Below, piece after piece: positions 51,764-60,828 of a stretch of 64,000 bases of DNA. Made by a program: the position numbers and the translations under genes. Origin of the DNA: Deltaproteobacteria bacterium (GTDB taxonomy: Bacteria > Myxococcota > Myxococcia > Myxococcales > JAHFDP01); contig JAHFDP010000006.1 in the NCBI GenBank assembly GCA_023248955.1, positions 15,825 through 79,824 of the forward strand, in the 5' to 3' direction. How positions within the stretch are numbered: position 1 is the stretch's first letter; each line of letters opens with the position of its first letter. The notes beneath the pieces were generated by a model. It was not told where the DNA came from. It did no database searches and was given only the letters and a program-made list of their open reading frames with translations.

Positions 51764-51858
51764 GTCATGGCCGGGCTTGACCCGGCCATCCACGAGGATT
51801 TCGATGCACGTGGATGGCCTCCCCGGGCTTGACCCGGGGATCGGCGGCCGGCCATGAC
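51764..51858. repeat. REP-like palindromic repeat, copy 2
   Basis: Contains GTCATGGCCGGGCTTGACCC, GGCCATCCACG, its inverted partner CGTGGATGGCC, then CCCCGGGCTTGACCCGGGG and CGGCCGGCCATGAC. The outer GTCATGGCCGG/CCGGCCATGAC arms match copy 1 at 46161. The sequence is strongly self-complementary and lies between the last ketosynthase and the tandem secreted proteins. Confidence 0.8.
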
Positions 51859-51971
51859 GACTGGTGTGCCAGACTGAACGGATACCATTTTCAATCCATG
51901 AAAGAGAACGCTGCACAAACCATAACGCGGCCGCGCCGCGCCCTACAATTGCCGAGCCGACTGGGGCCTGC

Positions 51972-52988
51972 CTACTCCGACTGCTCAATGGCCTTGTTGT
52001 GCCAGCGAAAGAGGTCCCAGAAGATCAGCGCCGAGGCGCCAACGCCGACCAGCGTTCCGATTCCCTTCATCTGCGAGGCGCTTGAACTACTCCCAGAGAT
52101 GACTTGGTCATTCAAGATGGTGGGCTCCAACGATTTGCCGAGCGCGTAAAAAGTCGCCGCGAAACCAAGTCCTCCGATCCCAACAAACAGCGGCGCATGA
52201 CCGCGGTGATCGATTTTGTACGTGGTCTGCGAATTCGCAACCGTGAGCGATTGCGAAAATTCATGATCGCCCAACGCGTGAAGCGTCGTTTCGCCGAGCG
52301 GAAATGCCGGAAGATCGCAAACCTGTTTTTCGCTCACATCGCAGGTGCGTTCACCTCCGGTGGCTGCCAAGTGGAGTTGATAAGAAGCATTGTTGTCTGC
52401 CACGACAAATTTCAAGCGCGGCCCCGACGATTTCGAAAGTTCGGCCTTGGGCTCCGGTATCGGCGGCGGCGCAACCTGCTTCACGGGCGCCGCGGCGACG
52501 ACGACGGGCTCCGCTACTTCCCGCCGAAATAATTTCTCCGCCGCTTTTCGCAACGCATTTACCGCTTCGATGGAATTGCACTGCGGGCATTGCGCACTCT
52601 GCGCGGCGGCGACTTCGCCCGTCGTGACATCGGAGAGCCGCACCGCGATGAAAGTGGTCGTGTCGAGCTTGCGTACGCTGCCAGAGAGAAGAAATTGCAC
52701 TTGCAACAACCGCCCCGCTTCGACGGCGCAACTCTCGTCGCATTTGTCGGAGGCGTTGAATTTTTGTTCATTCAAAATCGCCTGCATCTGCGCGCGATCC
52801 TGCACGCGGTATTTCGACGCAGTCACCGCGGCATCGCGCAACGTCTCGTTGCAGACGTCGAGAAAATCGCCGCTGATGCCTTGCCCCGCGGCAAGATCGA
52901 GAACGCCCATGGTCGGACGTTGATCCGCCGGCGCGGCGGCCACGAGCGAAAAAATGGCGAACGTGGAAAAAAGAAAGCGGCGTTTCAT
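51972..52988 (-). CDS. Secreted protein with CsgG/GNA1162-like domain, paralogue 2
   Basis: The product is 338 aa, with a signal peptide (MKRRFLFSTFAIFSLVAAAPA). Residues about 25-165 look like the CsgG-type nucleotide-fold domain (RPTMGVLDLAAGQGISG, YRVQDRAQMQAILNEQKFNASDKCDESC, AGRLLQVQFLLSGSVRKLD, VRLSDVTTGEVAAAQ). A Pro-rich linker, a strand-rich domain with Cys residues and a C-terminal membrane-like segment (FVGIGGLGFAATFYALG ... RWHNKAIEQ) follow. It is the downstream copy of a tandem pair, 3 bp from the other, inside the aryl-polyene operon. Role unknown. Confidence 0.7.
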   Translation of the reverse strand: MKRRFLFSTFAIFSLVAAAPADQRPTMGVLDLAAGQGISGDFLDVCNETLRDAAVTASKYRVQDRAQMQAILNEQKFNASDKCDESCAVEAGRLLQVQFLLSGSVRKLDTTTFIAVRLSDVTTGEVAAAQSAQCPQCNSIEAVNALRKAAEKLFRREVAEPVVVAAAPVKQVAPPPIPEPKAELSKSSGPRLKFVVADNNASYQLHLAATGGERTCDVSEKQVCDLPAFPLGETTLHALGDHEFSQSLTVANSQTTYKIDHRGHAPLFVGIGGLGFAATFYALGKSLEPTILNDQVISGSSSSASQMKGIGTLVGVGASALIFWDLFRWHNKAIEQSE

Positions 52989-52990
52989 TT

Positions 52991-54031
52991 CTAATCCTGC
53001 TCGATCGCTTTGTTGTGCCAACGCACAGCATCCCAGATGATCAGACCACCCGAGCCCATGGCGACAACCAGACCACCCGTGGTCCCGCTCCCGTCGACGC
53101 TGCTAACGCTAGCACCCATGATGATCACGCCGAGGACCACGCCAACGATTCCCACCACCATCGGGGCGCGACCTCGATGCTCGATCTTATAGGTCGCTTG
53201 CGGATGCTCGAGGGTAATGGACTGACTGAAATGGCTGTCGCCGGTGGAGGTGAGATCCACATCACCCAGCGGAACGCCCGCCAACTCGCACGGCTTTCCC
53301 TCACTGACATCGCACGTGTGCTTGGTTCCGTTGGAAGCGGCCAATTCCAATTGATAACTGTTCTCGGAAAGAAATTTCACGTGCCCGGTCAGCGCCACCG
53401 GCACCGGCTTCTCCACGACGGGCGCGGATTTTTCCGGCGCCGGCACGGCCTTGCTCTCCGGCGCTTCGTCCGCGTTCTTTTTGTGCAGCGCTTTCGCAAG
53501 CCGTGCGAAGAGGCCCGGCTCGTCGCCGTGGGCCGCGTCACTGCTCACTTCCCCGGTGACGCCGAGAAGTTTTCCCGCCGCTTTGCGAACCGTATTGACC
53601 ACCTCAATCGGGCTGCACTGTGGGCACTGCGTCGTTTCGGTGCTGGCCACTTCGCCAGTGGTCACATCGGTGAGCCGAACGGCCACGAAGTAGGTGGTGT
53701 CGAGTCGCCGCACGCTTCCCGAAAGCAAGAACGAAACCTGCAAAAGCCGTCCCGCTTCCACCGCGCAACTTTCGTCGCAGCGATCGGAGGCGTTGATTTT
53801 CTGCTGACCCAAAATAGCGTCCATCTGCGCGCGATCCTGCACACGGTACTTCGCGGCGGAGACGGCTACGTCGCGCAGCGTTTCGTTGCACACCTCAACG
53901 AGATCGCTGGTCATCCCCTTGCTCGTGACCATGTCGAGCACACCGAGCGTGGGACGCGCATCGGGTGTGGCTGGCGCGGCCGCCAAACAGAGAACCGCGG
54001 GAAGAAGTGCGAGCATTGGGCGCATGGTCAT
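52991..54031 (-). CDS. Secreted protein with CsgG/GNA1162-like domain, paralogue 1
   Basis: The product is 346 aa. It has the same layout as its downstream neighbour: signal, N-terminal domain with YRVQDRAQMDAILGQQKINASDRCDESC, Pro/Lys-rich linker, then a beta domain (VKFLSENSYQLELAASNGTKHTCDVSEG) and C-terminal helix (VVGIVGVVLGVIIMGASV ... VRWHNKAIEQD). High identity in the N-terminal domain and last residues proves tandem duplication. Such proteins are not standard in aryl-polyene clusters. Confidence 0.7.
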   Translation of the reverse strand: MTMRPMLALLPAVLCLAAAPATPDARPTLGVLDMVTSKGMTSDLVEVCNETLRDVAVSAAKYRVQDRAQMDAILGQQKINASDRCDESCAVEAGRLLQVSFLLSGSVRRLDTTYFVAVRLTDVTTGEVASTETTQCPQCSPIEVVNTVRKAAGKLLGVTGEVSSDAAHGDEPGLFARLAKALHKKNADEAPESKAVPAPEKSAPVVEKPVPVALTGHVKFLSENSYQLELAASNGTKHTCDVSEGKPCELAGVPLGDVDLTSTGDSHFSQSITLEHPQATYKIEHRGRAPMVVGIVGVVLGVIIMGASVSSVDGSGTTGGLVVAMGSGGLIIWDAVRWHNKAIEQD

Positions 54032-54063
54032 GTCCGGTATCGGAAACTCTTACGAGAACGTCG

Positions 54064-54684
54064 TCACGGGGATACACCATTTCGCAAGAGCGGTTCCTCG
54101 CTAACCGTTTCAATCGTCAACTGATAAGCGAACCAGCCATTGTCAAGCACGAGCCGTTTCGGCGAAAGGCCCGGCGCCATTCCACCGTCGTAACGAATCA
54201 CGATCTCTCCCGGCGGTTGGCCGTCGAGGCGAGCGAAGTGACGCTCGAGCAAGCGGCCGCCGGACCAGACTTCGCGCAGATGTTCGCCGTTACGATCGAT
54301 TGCGTGTTCGCCGTCCGAGAGAACGCCGTCTCCGATTCCGCCAAAATAGGTGCGGTGAATGTCTTGCAAGACGAAGCGCGGCGGAAACGGCGGATCGCGG
54401 GGAAGAAAAGATTGGAAGGAAACTTCGCGGCCGCGCTGCTCGAGCACGAAGGCTTTTCCGAACGGAAGAAGTCCGATCAGCGTGAGTGTGTCGTCCTGTT
54501 TTTGGAGAACCGCTTCGAAACTTCGAACTTCATTTCCGTAGCGCGCGGTGATCTGCTGGCGCCGCACGAATGCGCCGGGGTGGTCGGATGGCGATGTGAG
54601 CTCGCCTGGATAGTCGACCATCAACGTCGGGGGCGATCGCGCGGCCGCGCAAGAGACGCAGAAAATCAGTACGACGATTTTCAT
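54064..54684 (-). CDS. DUF3261 lipoprotein of the aryl-polyene cluster
   Basis: This 206-aa protein has a short signal with lipobox (MKIVVLIFCVSCAAA). The DUF3261 domain is visible in ARYGNEVRSFEAVLQKQDDTLTLIGLLPFGKAFVLEQRGREVSFQSF and the DIHRTYFGG motif. Its product is an outer-membrane lipoprotein routinely encoded next to LolA-like and MMPL proteins in these clusters, suggesting a role in moving the polyene lipid outward. ATG overlaps the MMPL stop (ATGA). Confidence 0.85.
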   Translation of the reverse strand: MKIVVLIFCVSCAAARSPPTLMVDYPGELTSPSDHPGAFVRRQQITARYGNEVRSFEAVLQKQDDTLTLIGLLPFGKAFVLEQRGREVSFQSFLPRDPPFPPRFVLQDIHRTYFGGIGDGVLSDGEHAIDRNGEHLREVWSGGRLLERHFARLDGQPPGEIVIRYDGGMAPGLSPKRLVLDNGWFAYQLTIETVSEEPLLRNGVSP

Positions 54685-57035
54685 GATTCCGTCTCGTGTG
54701 GCAACAGCGCCAATGCTGTCGGCGCTAGCACGAACGAAAGCAAAATGCCGAGCCCCGTGGTGAGTCCGATGGCCCGCAGCGCCGGGATCTCCGACATCGC
54801 GAGAAGTCCAAAGCTTGCCACCGCGGTGAGGCAACACATCGCCACGCTCATCGCGGCCGCGGGCTGATCGCGCACATCGCGCGCTGCGAGCAAAAAGATG
54901 GCGTAGTCCTCGCCCATGCTGAGCACGAGCAAGAGCGACACCACGTGCAAAAGATTTGTCTGCACACCAGAGAGTGCCAAGAGCGCCAGCGTGGTCGCAG
55001 CGGCCAGCAGTGCTGGAAGCCCTGCCGCCAGCGTGAATCCGACGCGTCGATAACGCGCGAAGAGGAGCAAGAACACCACGAGTACACCCACCACGAGGAG
55101 CGTCTGCGTCCGTGTTCGCGCCGAAGCGTAGACGGCGGCAAGCATGCCTTGCTGATCAAAAAAATGAACGCCGGGAAGGCCTGCTAAACGCGATTCAAGC
55201 GCGACGGCATCGCGGACGCCGCGCAACAACGTGATGATGCCGACACGGCCACCCAGATCGGCGCGAAATGGTCGCAGCAGATCGCCGAGCGGTGAGCGCA
55301 ACAGTTCCGACGCGGAAAGTGCCTTCGGAAGATCAGTCGACGCCGCTAGAAACGCGGTGAACCCCGACGCGCGAAATCCCGCCTGCTCCAGCGCCGACAC
55401 CGTGCGTGTTCCCAGATTGAGAACATTCGCGACCTGCGCCAAGTTGCGGCGCTGCAAATCCTCGCTGAACAAAATGTCATGTGCGGAGCTGAAATCCTCG
55501 AGCAGGCCGTCGCGCCTGGCCGTCACCAGCCGCGCGTAGACGCGATCGTTTTGCTCGAGCGCCGCCGCGTCATCTTCGGCAACGGTGATCACTAACCGGC
55601 CGCCGTCCATGCGCGACACCTGCGCGCGAACACGATCGTCCTCCGCCAGAAGTCGCGCGTTGATCGGCGTTAGCACGGAGGGATCGTCGGACCAGGAGAG
55701 CCGCGACCAGCCCAGCGCGCAGGCCACCACCGCTGCCACGGGAATGAGGAGCAGCGGCCGGCGCCAACGAGAAAGCGTGCGCAACGTGCGCGCCAGCCGA
55801 TCGGCCGCACGACGGTGAAGAAGCGTCGGCGTTGGTTTCGCGAGCGACAACGCGGGCAAAAACCAAAACGTCGCCGCCAACGCCGCGAGAATTCCGACGG
55901 TGGCGAAAACCGCGATTTCTCGAATTCCCGGAAATGACGTCCAGGCCAACCCGGCAAAACCCGCCACCGTGGTCGACGCGCCAAGAAGGAGCGCGCCACG
56001 CACGCGCGCCAGTGTCGCCCACGGTCCATTGGTGGCCGGAGCGAGTGCATGCTGGTTCAAAAAAAGAATCGGGTAGTCGACCGCAACGCCGATCAGCGTC
56101 GATCCAAACGCTAGCGTGATGCCGTGGAGTCCGCCAAAGATAACGATGCCCGCAGCAGTGGCGGCGACGAAACCTGCCACGAGCGGCAAAAACGAAAGCG
56201 CCAGCGCGCGCAGCGAGCGAAAAAAGGCCACGAAGAGCAGCACCAGCGCGATGGTCGAGAAGGTGGAGATGCGGCTCATGTCGGCGCGAATGACACGCTC
56301 GGCATCCACGGCGAATCGATTCACGCCGCTTTTTTCCAGGCGAAGCGCGCCGCCGTGCGCAGTGTTAATCGCGGCGAATGCGGAATCGATCGCGGCAAGA
56401 AGCGGCGCCTGCTTTTCGCTGTCGAACGGCGCGCTTTTCGAAGCGAGGAACAGGATGGCGTGACGTCCGTCGGTGGTGACGAATTGGCCATCCTGCACGG
56501 TGAGCGGTCCGCGCTGCGACGTCTGCAATCGCTTGAGCTGCGCGGGAAACGAGAGGAGCGGATCCGCGCCCGCGAGTCGCGCGACAAGCGGCGCCATTGG
56601 TAACGACAACTGCCGTTTCAGCTCTTGCGCTGCGGCTGCAAGGCCCGCATCGGAAAGCCGCTGCGGCAACTCACGTTCGGGATCTTCCGACAACATCGCC
56701 AGCCGGTGCGGAAAGAAGAGTCTGTAGTAGGCCTCGAATTCATCCTCGGCCACACCGTTGCGGAGCGAGGCCACTTCCGGATTCGCGCGAAGTTTTTCGG
56801 CGAGCGCGCGCGCGGCAGCGATTGCTTGCTCTGCATCTTTCGCTTCGATGCTGAGAATCATGGTGCGGGTCAGCGTGGAATCGACGAGCTGTCGCGCGAT
56901 CTCCGCCAACTCACGGTCGCCCGTGCTCGGCAAAAAATGCGTGATGTCTGTTCTGACCTTGAGTCGAAGTGCGCAGAAAATCGCGAGGAGCAGCACCATC
57001 GCCGCGCCAATTACAACGCGCGTGCGATCGCTCAT
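54681..57035 (-). CDS. MMPL/RND-family lipid exporter (ApeM-like)
   Basis: This 784-aa protein has two sets of helices, each preceded by a large periplasmic loop. The first helix is VVIGAAMVLLLAIFCALRL. It has GVAVDYPILFLNQH and SMGEDYAIFLLAARDV, the Asp-containing transmembrane motifs that carry protons in RND/MMPL pumps. It probably exports the aryl-polyene glycerolipid across the inner membrane. It is coupled to LolA-like and DUF3261 genes by 4-bp overlaps. Confidence 0.9.
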   Translation of the reverse strand: MSDRTRVVIGAAMVLLLAIFCALRLKVRTDITHFLPSTGDRELAEIARQLVDSTLTRTMILSIEAKDAEQAIAAARALAEKLRANPEVASLRNGVAEDEFEAYYRLFFPHRLAMLSEDPERELPQRLSDAGLAAAAQELKRQLSLPMAPLVARLAGADPLLSFPAQLKRLQTSQRGPLTVQDGQFVTTDGRHAILFLASKSAPFDSEKQAPLLAAIDSAFAAINTAHGGALRLEKSGVNRFAVDAERVIRADMSRISTFSTIALVLLFVAFFRSLRALALSFLPLVAGFVAATAAGIVIFGGLHGITLAFGSTLIGVAVDYPILFLNQHALAPATNGPWATLARVRGALLLGASTTVAGFAGLAWTSFPGIREIAVFATVGILAALAATFWFLPALSLAKPTPTLLHRRAADRLARTLRTLSRWRRPLLLIPVAAVVACALGWSRLSWSDDPSVLTPINARLLAEDDRVRAQVSRMDGGRLVITVAEDDAAALEQNDRVYARLVTARRDGLLEDFSSAHDILFSEDLQRRNLAQVANVLNLGTRTVSALEQAGFRASGFTAFLAASTDLPKALSASELLRSPLGDLLRPFRADLGGRVGIITLLRGVRDAVALESRLAGLPGVHFFDQQGMLAAVYASARTRTQTLLVVGVLVVFLLLFARYRRVGFTLAAGLPALLAAATTLALLALSGVQTNLLHVVSLLLVLSMGEDYAIFLLAARDVRDQPAAAMSVAMCCLTAVASFGLLAMSEIPALRAIGLTTGLGILLSFVLAPTALALLPHETES

Positions 57036-57643
57036 GGCGCAGGCAGCCGAAACAACCGCGGCAGCTCTTCACTCGAGAAACGGCGCGTTGCATTGACGTC
57101 CGTGAAGACGGTGACGGTCTCGTCGCCACCGACTTCCACCACGCGCATGCGCTCAAGCACCACGCCCTTGCCGACCATTTCCAGACGTTCAATCACCTGG
57201 GCAACCTGCTTCACTTTCGGTTTCAGCATGAGCGACCAGCCCGTGCCCGTCGGCTTCCAATTGATTTCGTAAATCGCGTCCAACGAGGCGCGATCACCTT
57301 CGAGAAGTTTCAAAAAACTGTCCACGAAAAGCCGCGCCACGGGATTGGCGGAGAGCGACAACGACTCGCTGCCGTGTGCGTCGCCGAAGGAGAGCTGGCC
57401 GCGATCGATGAGCACAGCAGAAACGATCGGCGTCGTGGTTTGTCGCAAGAAACGTTGGGGCGGCGCGAATCGAATGACGCCTTCGGAGATCAGCGGTGAC
57501 GCGAGCAGCCTAAGGTGTTTCTCCTCGCGGAAACGCGCCTCGAGTCCAGGCACGGCGCGGAATTGGGCGAGCAGCGCGTCCAGTGAATCGGCAATTGGCG
57601 CGGTCGGCAGTCCCGCCAAAAGAAGCAACGCGAACATTCTCAT
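57032..57643 (-). CDS. LolA-like outer-membrane lipoprotein carrier of the aryl-polyene cluster
   Basis: This 203-aa protein has a signal peptide (MRMFALLLLAGLPTAPIAD) and the LolA half-barrel pattern (LLAQFRAVPGLEARFREEKHL, GVIRFAPPQRFLRQTT, SLLAN-type SLSANPVARLFVDSFLKLLEGD). It likely carries the polyene lipid across the periplasm from the MMPL pump. Start ATG 57643 chosen because the signal starts there; GTA-like upstream frame ignored. Confidence 0.85.
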   Translation of the reverse strand: MRMFALLLLAGLPTAPIADSLDALLAQFRAVPGLEARFREEKHLRLLASPLISEGVIRFAPPQRFLRQTTTPIVSAVLIDRGQLSFGDAHGSESLSLSANPVARLFVDSFLKLLEGDRASLDAIYEINWKPTGTGWSLMLKPKVKQVAQVIERLEMVGKGVVLERMRVVEVGGDETVTVFTDVNATRRFSSEELPRLFRLPAP

Positions 57644-59181
57644 GGCCAATCGATCGTTCCAATCGGCAGCGTGTTTTCGCGCAACGCTGTGAGCGTCCAC
57701 TGAATATCGCCATCCATGGCGCGATCAGCGGTGTTGGAGGAAATCTGCGTACGCACCGCTTCGCGCAAGGCCAGGCTTCGCGCGTGACATCCTTCGCCGC
57801 CGCGCACATCGACCGCCTGGCAGAGGGCGAGAAGGTGAATCGACGCCACCGTTTCGGTCAGTTCGATCACGCGCAGCGCATCACGCGCGGCGATGGTGCC
57901 CATGCTGACCTTGTCTTGGTTGTGGCACTCGGTGCTGCGCGAAAACGAAGTGGCCGGCATGGTGAGTTTTAGCGCTTCCGCCGTCAGCGCGGAGGCTGTG
58001 ATCTGCATCGCCTTGAAGCCGTGGTGAGCCACGCTGTCGGCGCCGCGACGCGCGACCAAGTTCGCGGGAAGTCCGCCGTTCATCGACGGTGTGCAGATGA
58101 GCGCAAGCTGACGATCCAAAAGATCGGCGATGCTGGCCACCGCGGTTTTCAGCGCATCCATGGCAAAGCCAACGTGGCCGCCGTAGAAATTTCCACCGTG
58201 CAGCACGTCGCCTGTCTCCGCGTCGACGAGCGGATTGTCGTTGGCGCTGTTGAGCTCGGTCTCCAACGTCTGCTTGAAAAAGGGGAACGCGTCGAGCAGC
58301 ACGCCGATCACGTGCGGCGCGCAACGAATCGAATAGCGATCCTGCACGCGACCCGTTCGCGTTTGGCCGGGGACGAAGCCAATGTCCTCGCGAATCCAAC
58401 GTGCACAAGCGCCTTGTCCGGGAAAGGGTTTCGCGACAAAAAGACGATCGTCGAAGTGGCCGGGGTTGCCACGCGTAACGTCGGAGGCCATCGCCGTCAG
58501 ACTCGCCGCAAGACGCGAAAGACGAATCGCTTGATCCAACGCCAGGCAACCGAGCGCCGTCATGACGCTGGTGCCGTTCATGAGGGCCAGCGCCTCTTTC
58601 GGATGCAGTGCCAGCGGCGTCAAACCTTCCGCGGCCAGCGCGACCGACGCGGAAACGACTGATCGCTTGTAATACACGTCGCGTTCGCCCACCAACGTCG
58701 CGGCAACGTAGGAGAGCGGCGTCAGATCGCCGCTGGCGCCAACCGACCCTTCCGCGGGGATGCGCGGCAAGAGGCGACGGTTGAGCAGATCCGCGAGTCG
58801 CTGCAACACCACCTCGCGTACCGCCGACCATCCCTGGCCCAAGGACGCCAGCCGCACCGTCACCACCGCTGCGGATTCCGTTTCCGAGAGAAAACGCCCA
58901 GTCCCGCACCCGTGCAGCCGCACCAGGTTCTGCTGCATCTGTGCGGCCAACTCCTCGGCTACCGGTGTTTCGCAAGAATCGCCGACGCCCGTGCTGACAC
59001 CGTAAACCGTGCGCCCCGAGCGCAAATGCGTCGCGATGTGATCGACACCTGCGTTGATGCGCCGGCGCCAAGCGGGATCTTCCGAGAGCACGACACGCGC
59101 TTCACCGTTCGCGATTGTCTTCACCGCTTGGAGCGTCAACGGCGCCGGCCCAATTTCCAAACTAGACATTTTATCAAGCAT
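57640..59181 (-). CDS. Aromatic amino acid ammonia-lyase (HAL/TAL-like) for the head group
   Basis: This 513-aa protein has the MIO-forming Ala-Ser-Gly in SVGASGDLTPLSY (149-151), Tyr in YGVSTGVGD and the catalytic NMG-type patterns (FYGGHVGFAMD, LNSANDNPLVD, QDKVSMGTIAARDALRV). The selectivity loop reads NLVRLHGCGTG. It is neither the S-H of histidine lyases nor the H-L of tyrosine lyases, and matches the lyases of aryl-polyene clusters. It should supply a hydroxycinnamate-type or related starter. It overlaps the acyltransferase gene by 8 bp. Confidence 0.88.
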   Translation of the reverse strand: MLDKMSSLEIGPAPLTLQAVKTIANGEARVVLSEDPAWRRRINAGVDHIATHLRSGRTVYGVSTGVGDSCETPVAEELAAQMQQNLVRLHGCGTGRFLSETESAAVVTVRLASLGQGWSAVREVVLQRLADLLNRRLLPRIPAEGSVGASGDLTPLSYVAATLVGERDVYYKRSVVSASVALAAEGLTPLALHPKEALALMNGTSVMTALGCLALDQAIRLSRLAASLTAMASDVTRGNPGHFDDRLFVAKPFPGQGACARWIREDIGFVPGQTRTGRVQDRYSIRCAPHVIGVLLDAFPFFKQTLETELNSANDNPLVDAETGDVLHGGNFYGGHVGFAMDALKTAVASIADLLDRQLALICTPSMNGGLPANLVARRGADSVAHHGFKAMQITASALTAEALKLTMPATSFSRSTECHNQDKVSMGTIAARDALRVIELTETVASIHLLALCQAVDVRGGEGCHARSLALREAVRTQISSNTADRAMDGDIQWTLTALRENTLPIGTIDWP

Positions 59182-60079
59182 CGCTTTGTGCCCACGGGTC
59201 GAAGAAGTTGAACCAATTGTCCGGTGCGAGTCGGCAGTAGTGCTCCAACCGCGCTGCGTAGCGCTGAACCTGGGCGCGCAGCCCAGCTTCGCGATCGCGC
59301 CGCGGCAGCTCAAGCTTTTCCAGAAAAGGTTCGCAGAAAAATTCGTAGCGGTTGGGCGAACGGTAGAGACCGAGCGTCAGATAGACGGGACAGCCGAGCA
59401 TCGCGGCGAGCAGGTAGGGCCCCGTCGGAAACCGGACCGGACCACCGAGAAAATCGACCGTCGCGAAGCGATCGTTTTTGGCGACACGGTCCCCGAGGAT
59501 GGCCACGATCTGCCCAGACTCGACCAGCTCTTTGACGCGCAGAATCGAATCGATGCTGCTCGGATCGATTTCGATGGCGCGCGGCGGGTGCTTGGTGTCG
59601 AGGCCGCGCAGCACCGCGTTCACCTTCCGCGCGTTGCCGGTGTAGGTCAAAATGTTGATCGGCAATTCGCGCGCATCAGCCAACACGCGCATGGCTTCGA
59701 AGCTGCCCAGGTGGGCGCCAAGCAAGATCGCGCCTCGCCGCGAATCGCGCAGCGCGCGCAGATGATCAAAACCCTGCGACCCGATTTCGAAATGCTCGTG
59801 GCGGCCGCGCAAAAGAAAGATGCGGTCCAGGGACGCCTCGGCGAAATGCAGGATGTGGCGATAGATCATGCCGAAGGTCACGCGGGCGTGCAGGCGCTCG
59901 AGATAACGGCGGGAGGCGCGCCGCGCGTTGACGTGTACCAACGCGTAATACAATGCAATCGGTTGTAATATCGCTCGACCGACGCCCCGTCCTAGCGCCG
60001 TGCAAACGAAAAGCAAAAAACGAATCCCCAGCACGGTGCCACGCTCGGAAATCGTTAGCCAAGACGCGTCGTGGTTCAT
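59174..60079 (-). CDS. Lysophospholipid-type acyltransferase (LPLAT, HtrB-like)
   Basis: This 301-aa protein has an N-terminal membrane stretch (GIRFLLFVCTALGRGVG) and the LPLAT/HtrB pattern (GAILLGAHLGSFEAMRVL with the catalytic His). ILGDRVAKNDRF and GPVRFPTGPYLLAAMLGCPVYL follow. It probably attaches the polyene to a lipid anchor together with the PlsC-like protein at the head of the operon. ATGA overlap with the GT2 gene. Confidence 0.87.
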   Translation of the reverse strand: MNHDASWLTISERGTVLGIRFLLFVCTALGRGVGRAILQPIALYYALVHVNARRASRRYLERLHARVTFGMIYRHILHFAEASLDRIFLLRGRHEHFEIGSQGFDHLRALRDSRRGAILLGAHLGSFEAMRVLADARELPINILTYTGNARKVNAVLRGLDTKHPPRAIEIDPSSIDSILRVKELVESGQIVAILGDRVAKNDRFATVDFLGGPVRFPTGPYLLAAMLGCPVYLTLGLYRSPNRYEFFCEPFLEKLELPRRDREAGLRAQVQRYAARLEHYCRLAPDNWFNFFDPWAQSDA

Positions 60080-60828
60080 GGTGACATTTCCGCGCGCGCG
60101 CCGCGCCGCCGCAACGGCCAGAGAAAGAAACGCAAGAGGCCTTGCACGCAAAGGCGTGTGTGAAGCCAGCTGATGCGCGCATTGTCGCGCCACAAACGAA
60201 AATGGGAAACGCCGCCTTCGGCTGCGGGGACGTAGCGCACGCGCGTCGGCAAATTGACGACCGGCACGCGGCTCCACGCCATGCGCACACCGATCTCGAT
60301 GTCGAACTCCATGCCATCGCCGCAGCGTTCCGCCATTGCCGCGGCGAGTGGATAGACACGAAAACCGCACATCGGATCGACGATGGCGCGGCCGCCGGTT
60401 TCGAGCGCGGCCCAGAAGATGGAAACTTGCCGACCCGCCAATCGTCCGCGCGGAACCGTCGCGTCAAAAATCGGATGGCCCAAAATAAGCGCGTCCGGAT
60501 TTTCTTCGGCGCTCGCGAGAAACCGCGGGATGTCGTTCAAGTCGTGCTGATCATCGGCGTCGACTTGCAAAACGTGCGTGTACCCAAGACTGCGCGCGGC
60601 CTCGAATCCGCTCTTGACCGCCGCGCCTTTTCCGCCGTTCACTTTTCGCCGCACCACGTGCGCGAGTTGTTCGGCACCGAGTCGGTCGATCTCCGCTGCC
60701 GCCTCCGCGCCACCGCCGTCATCGACCACCACGATGTCCGCGATTTTCTGTCGCACGCGCTCCACGACGCGGCGAATCGTTGCCGGGTTGTTGAACGTCG
60801 GAATCACCACGCACGGACGAAACATCAC
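60076..60828 (-). CDS. Family-2 glycosyltransferase of the aryl-polyene cluster
   Basis: This 250-aa GT-A protein has CVVIPTFNNPATI, IVVVDDGGG, NGGKGAAVKSGF and the VDADDQHD metal site, with GFRVYPL and DIEIGVRMAW later. It resembles polyprenyl-phosphate sugar transferases and is standard in aryl-polyene clusters. It would add the sugar of the lipid head. Four-base overlaps on both sides. Confidence 0.88.
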   Translation of the reverse strand: MMFRPCVVIPTFNNPATIRRVVERVRQKIADIVVVDDGGGAEAAAEIDRLGAEQLAHVVRRKVNGGKGAAVKSGFEAARSLGYTHVLQVDADDQHDLNDIPRFLASAEENPDALILGHPIFDATVPRGRLAGRQVSIFWAALETGGRAIVDPMCGFRVYPLAAAMAERCGDGMEFDIEIGVRMAWSRVPVVNLPTRVRYVPAAEGGVSHFRLWRDNARISWLHTRLCVQGLLRFFLWPLRRRGARAEMSP

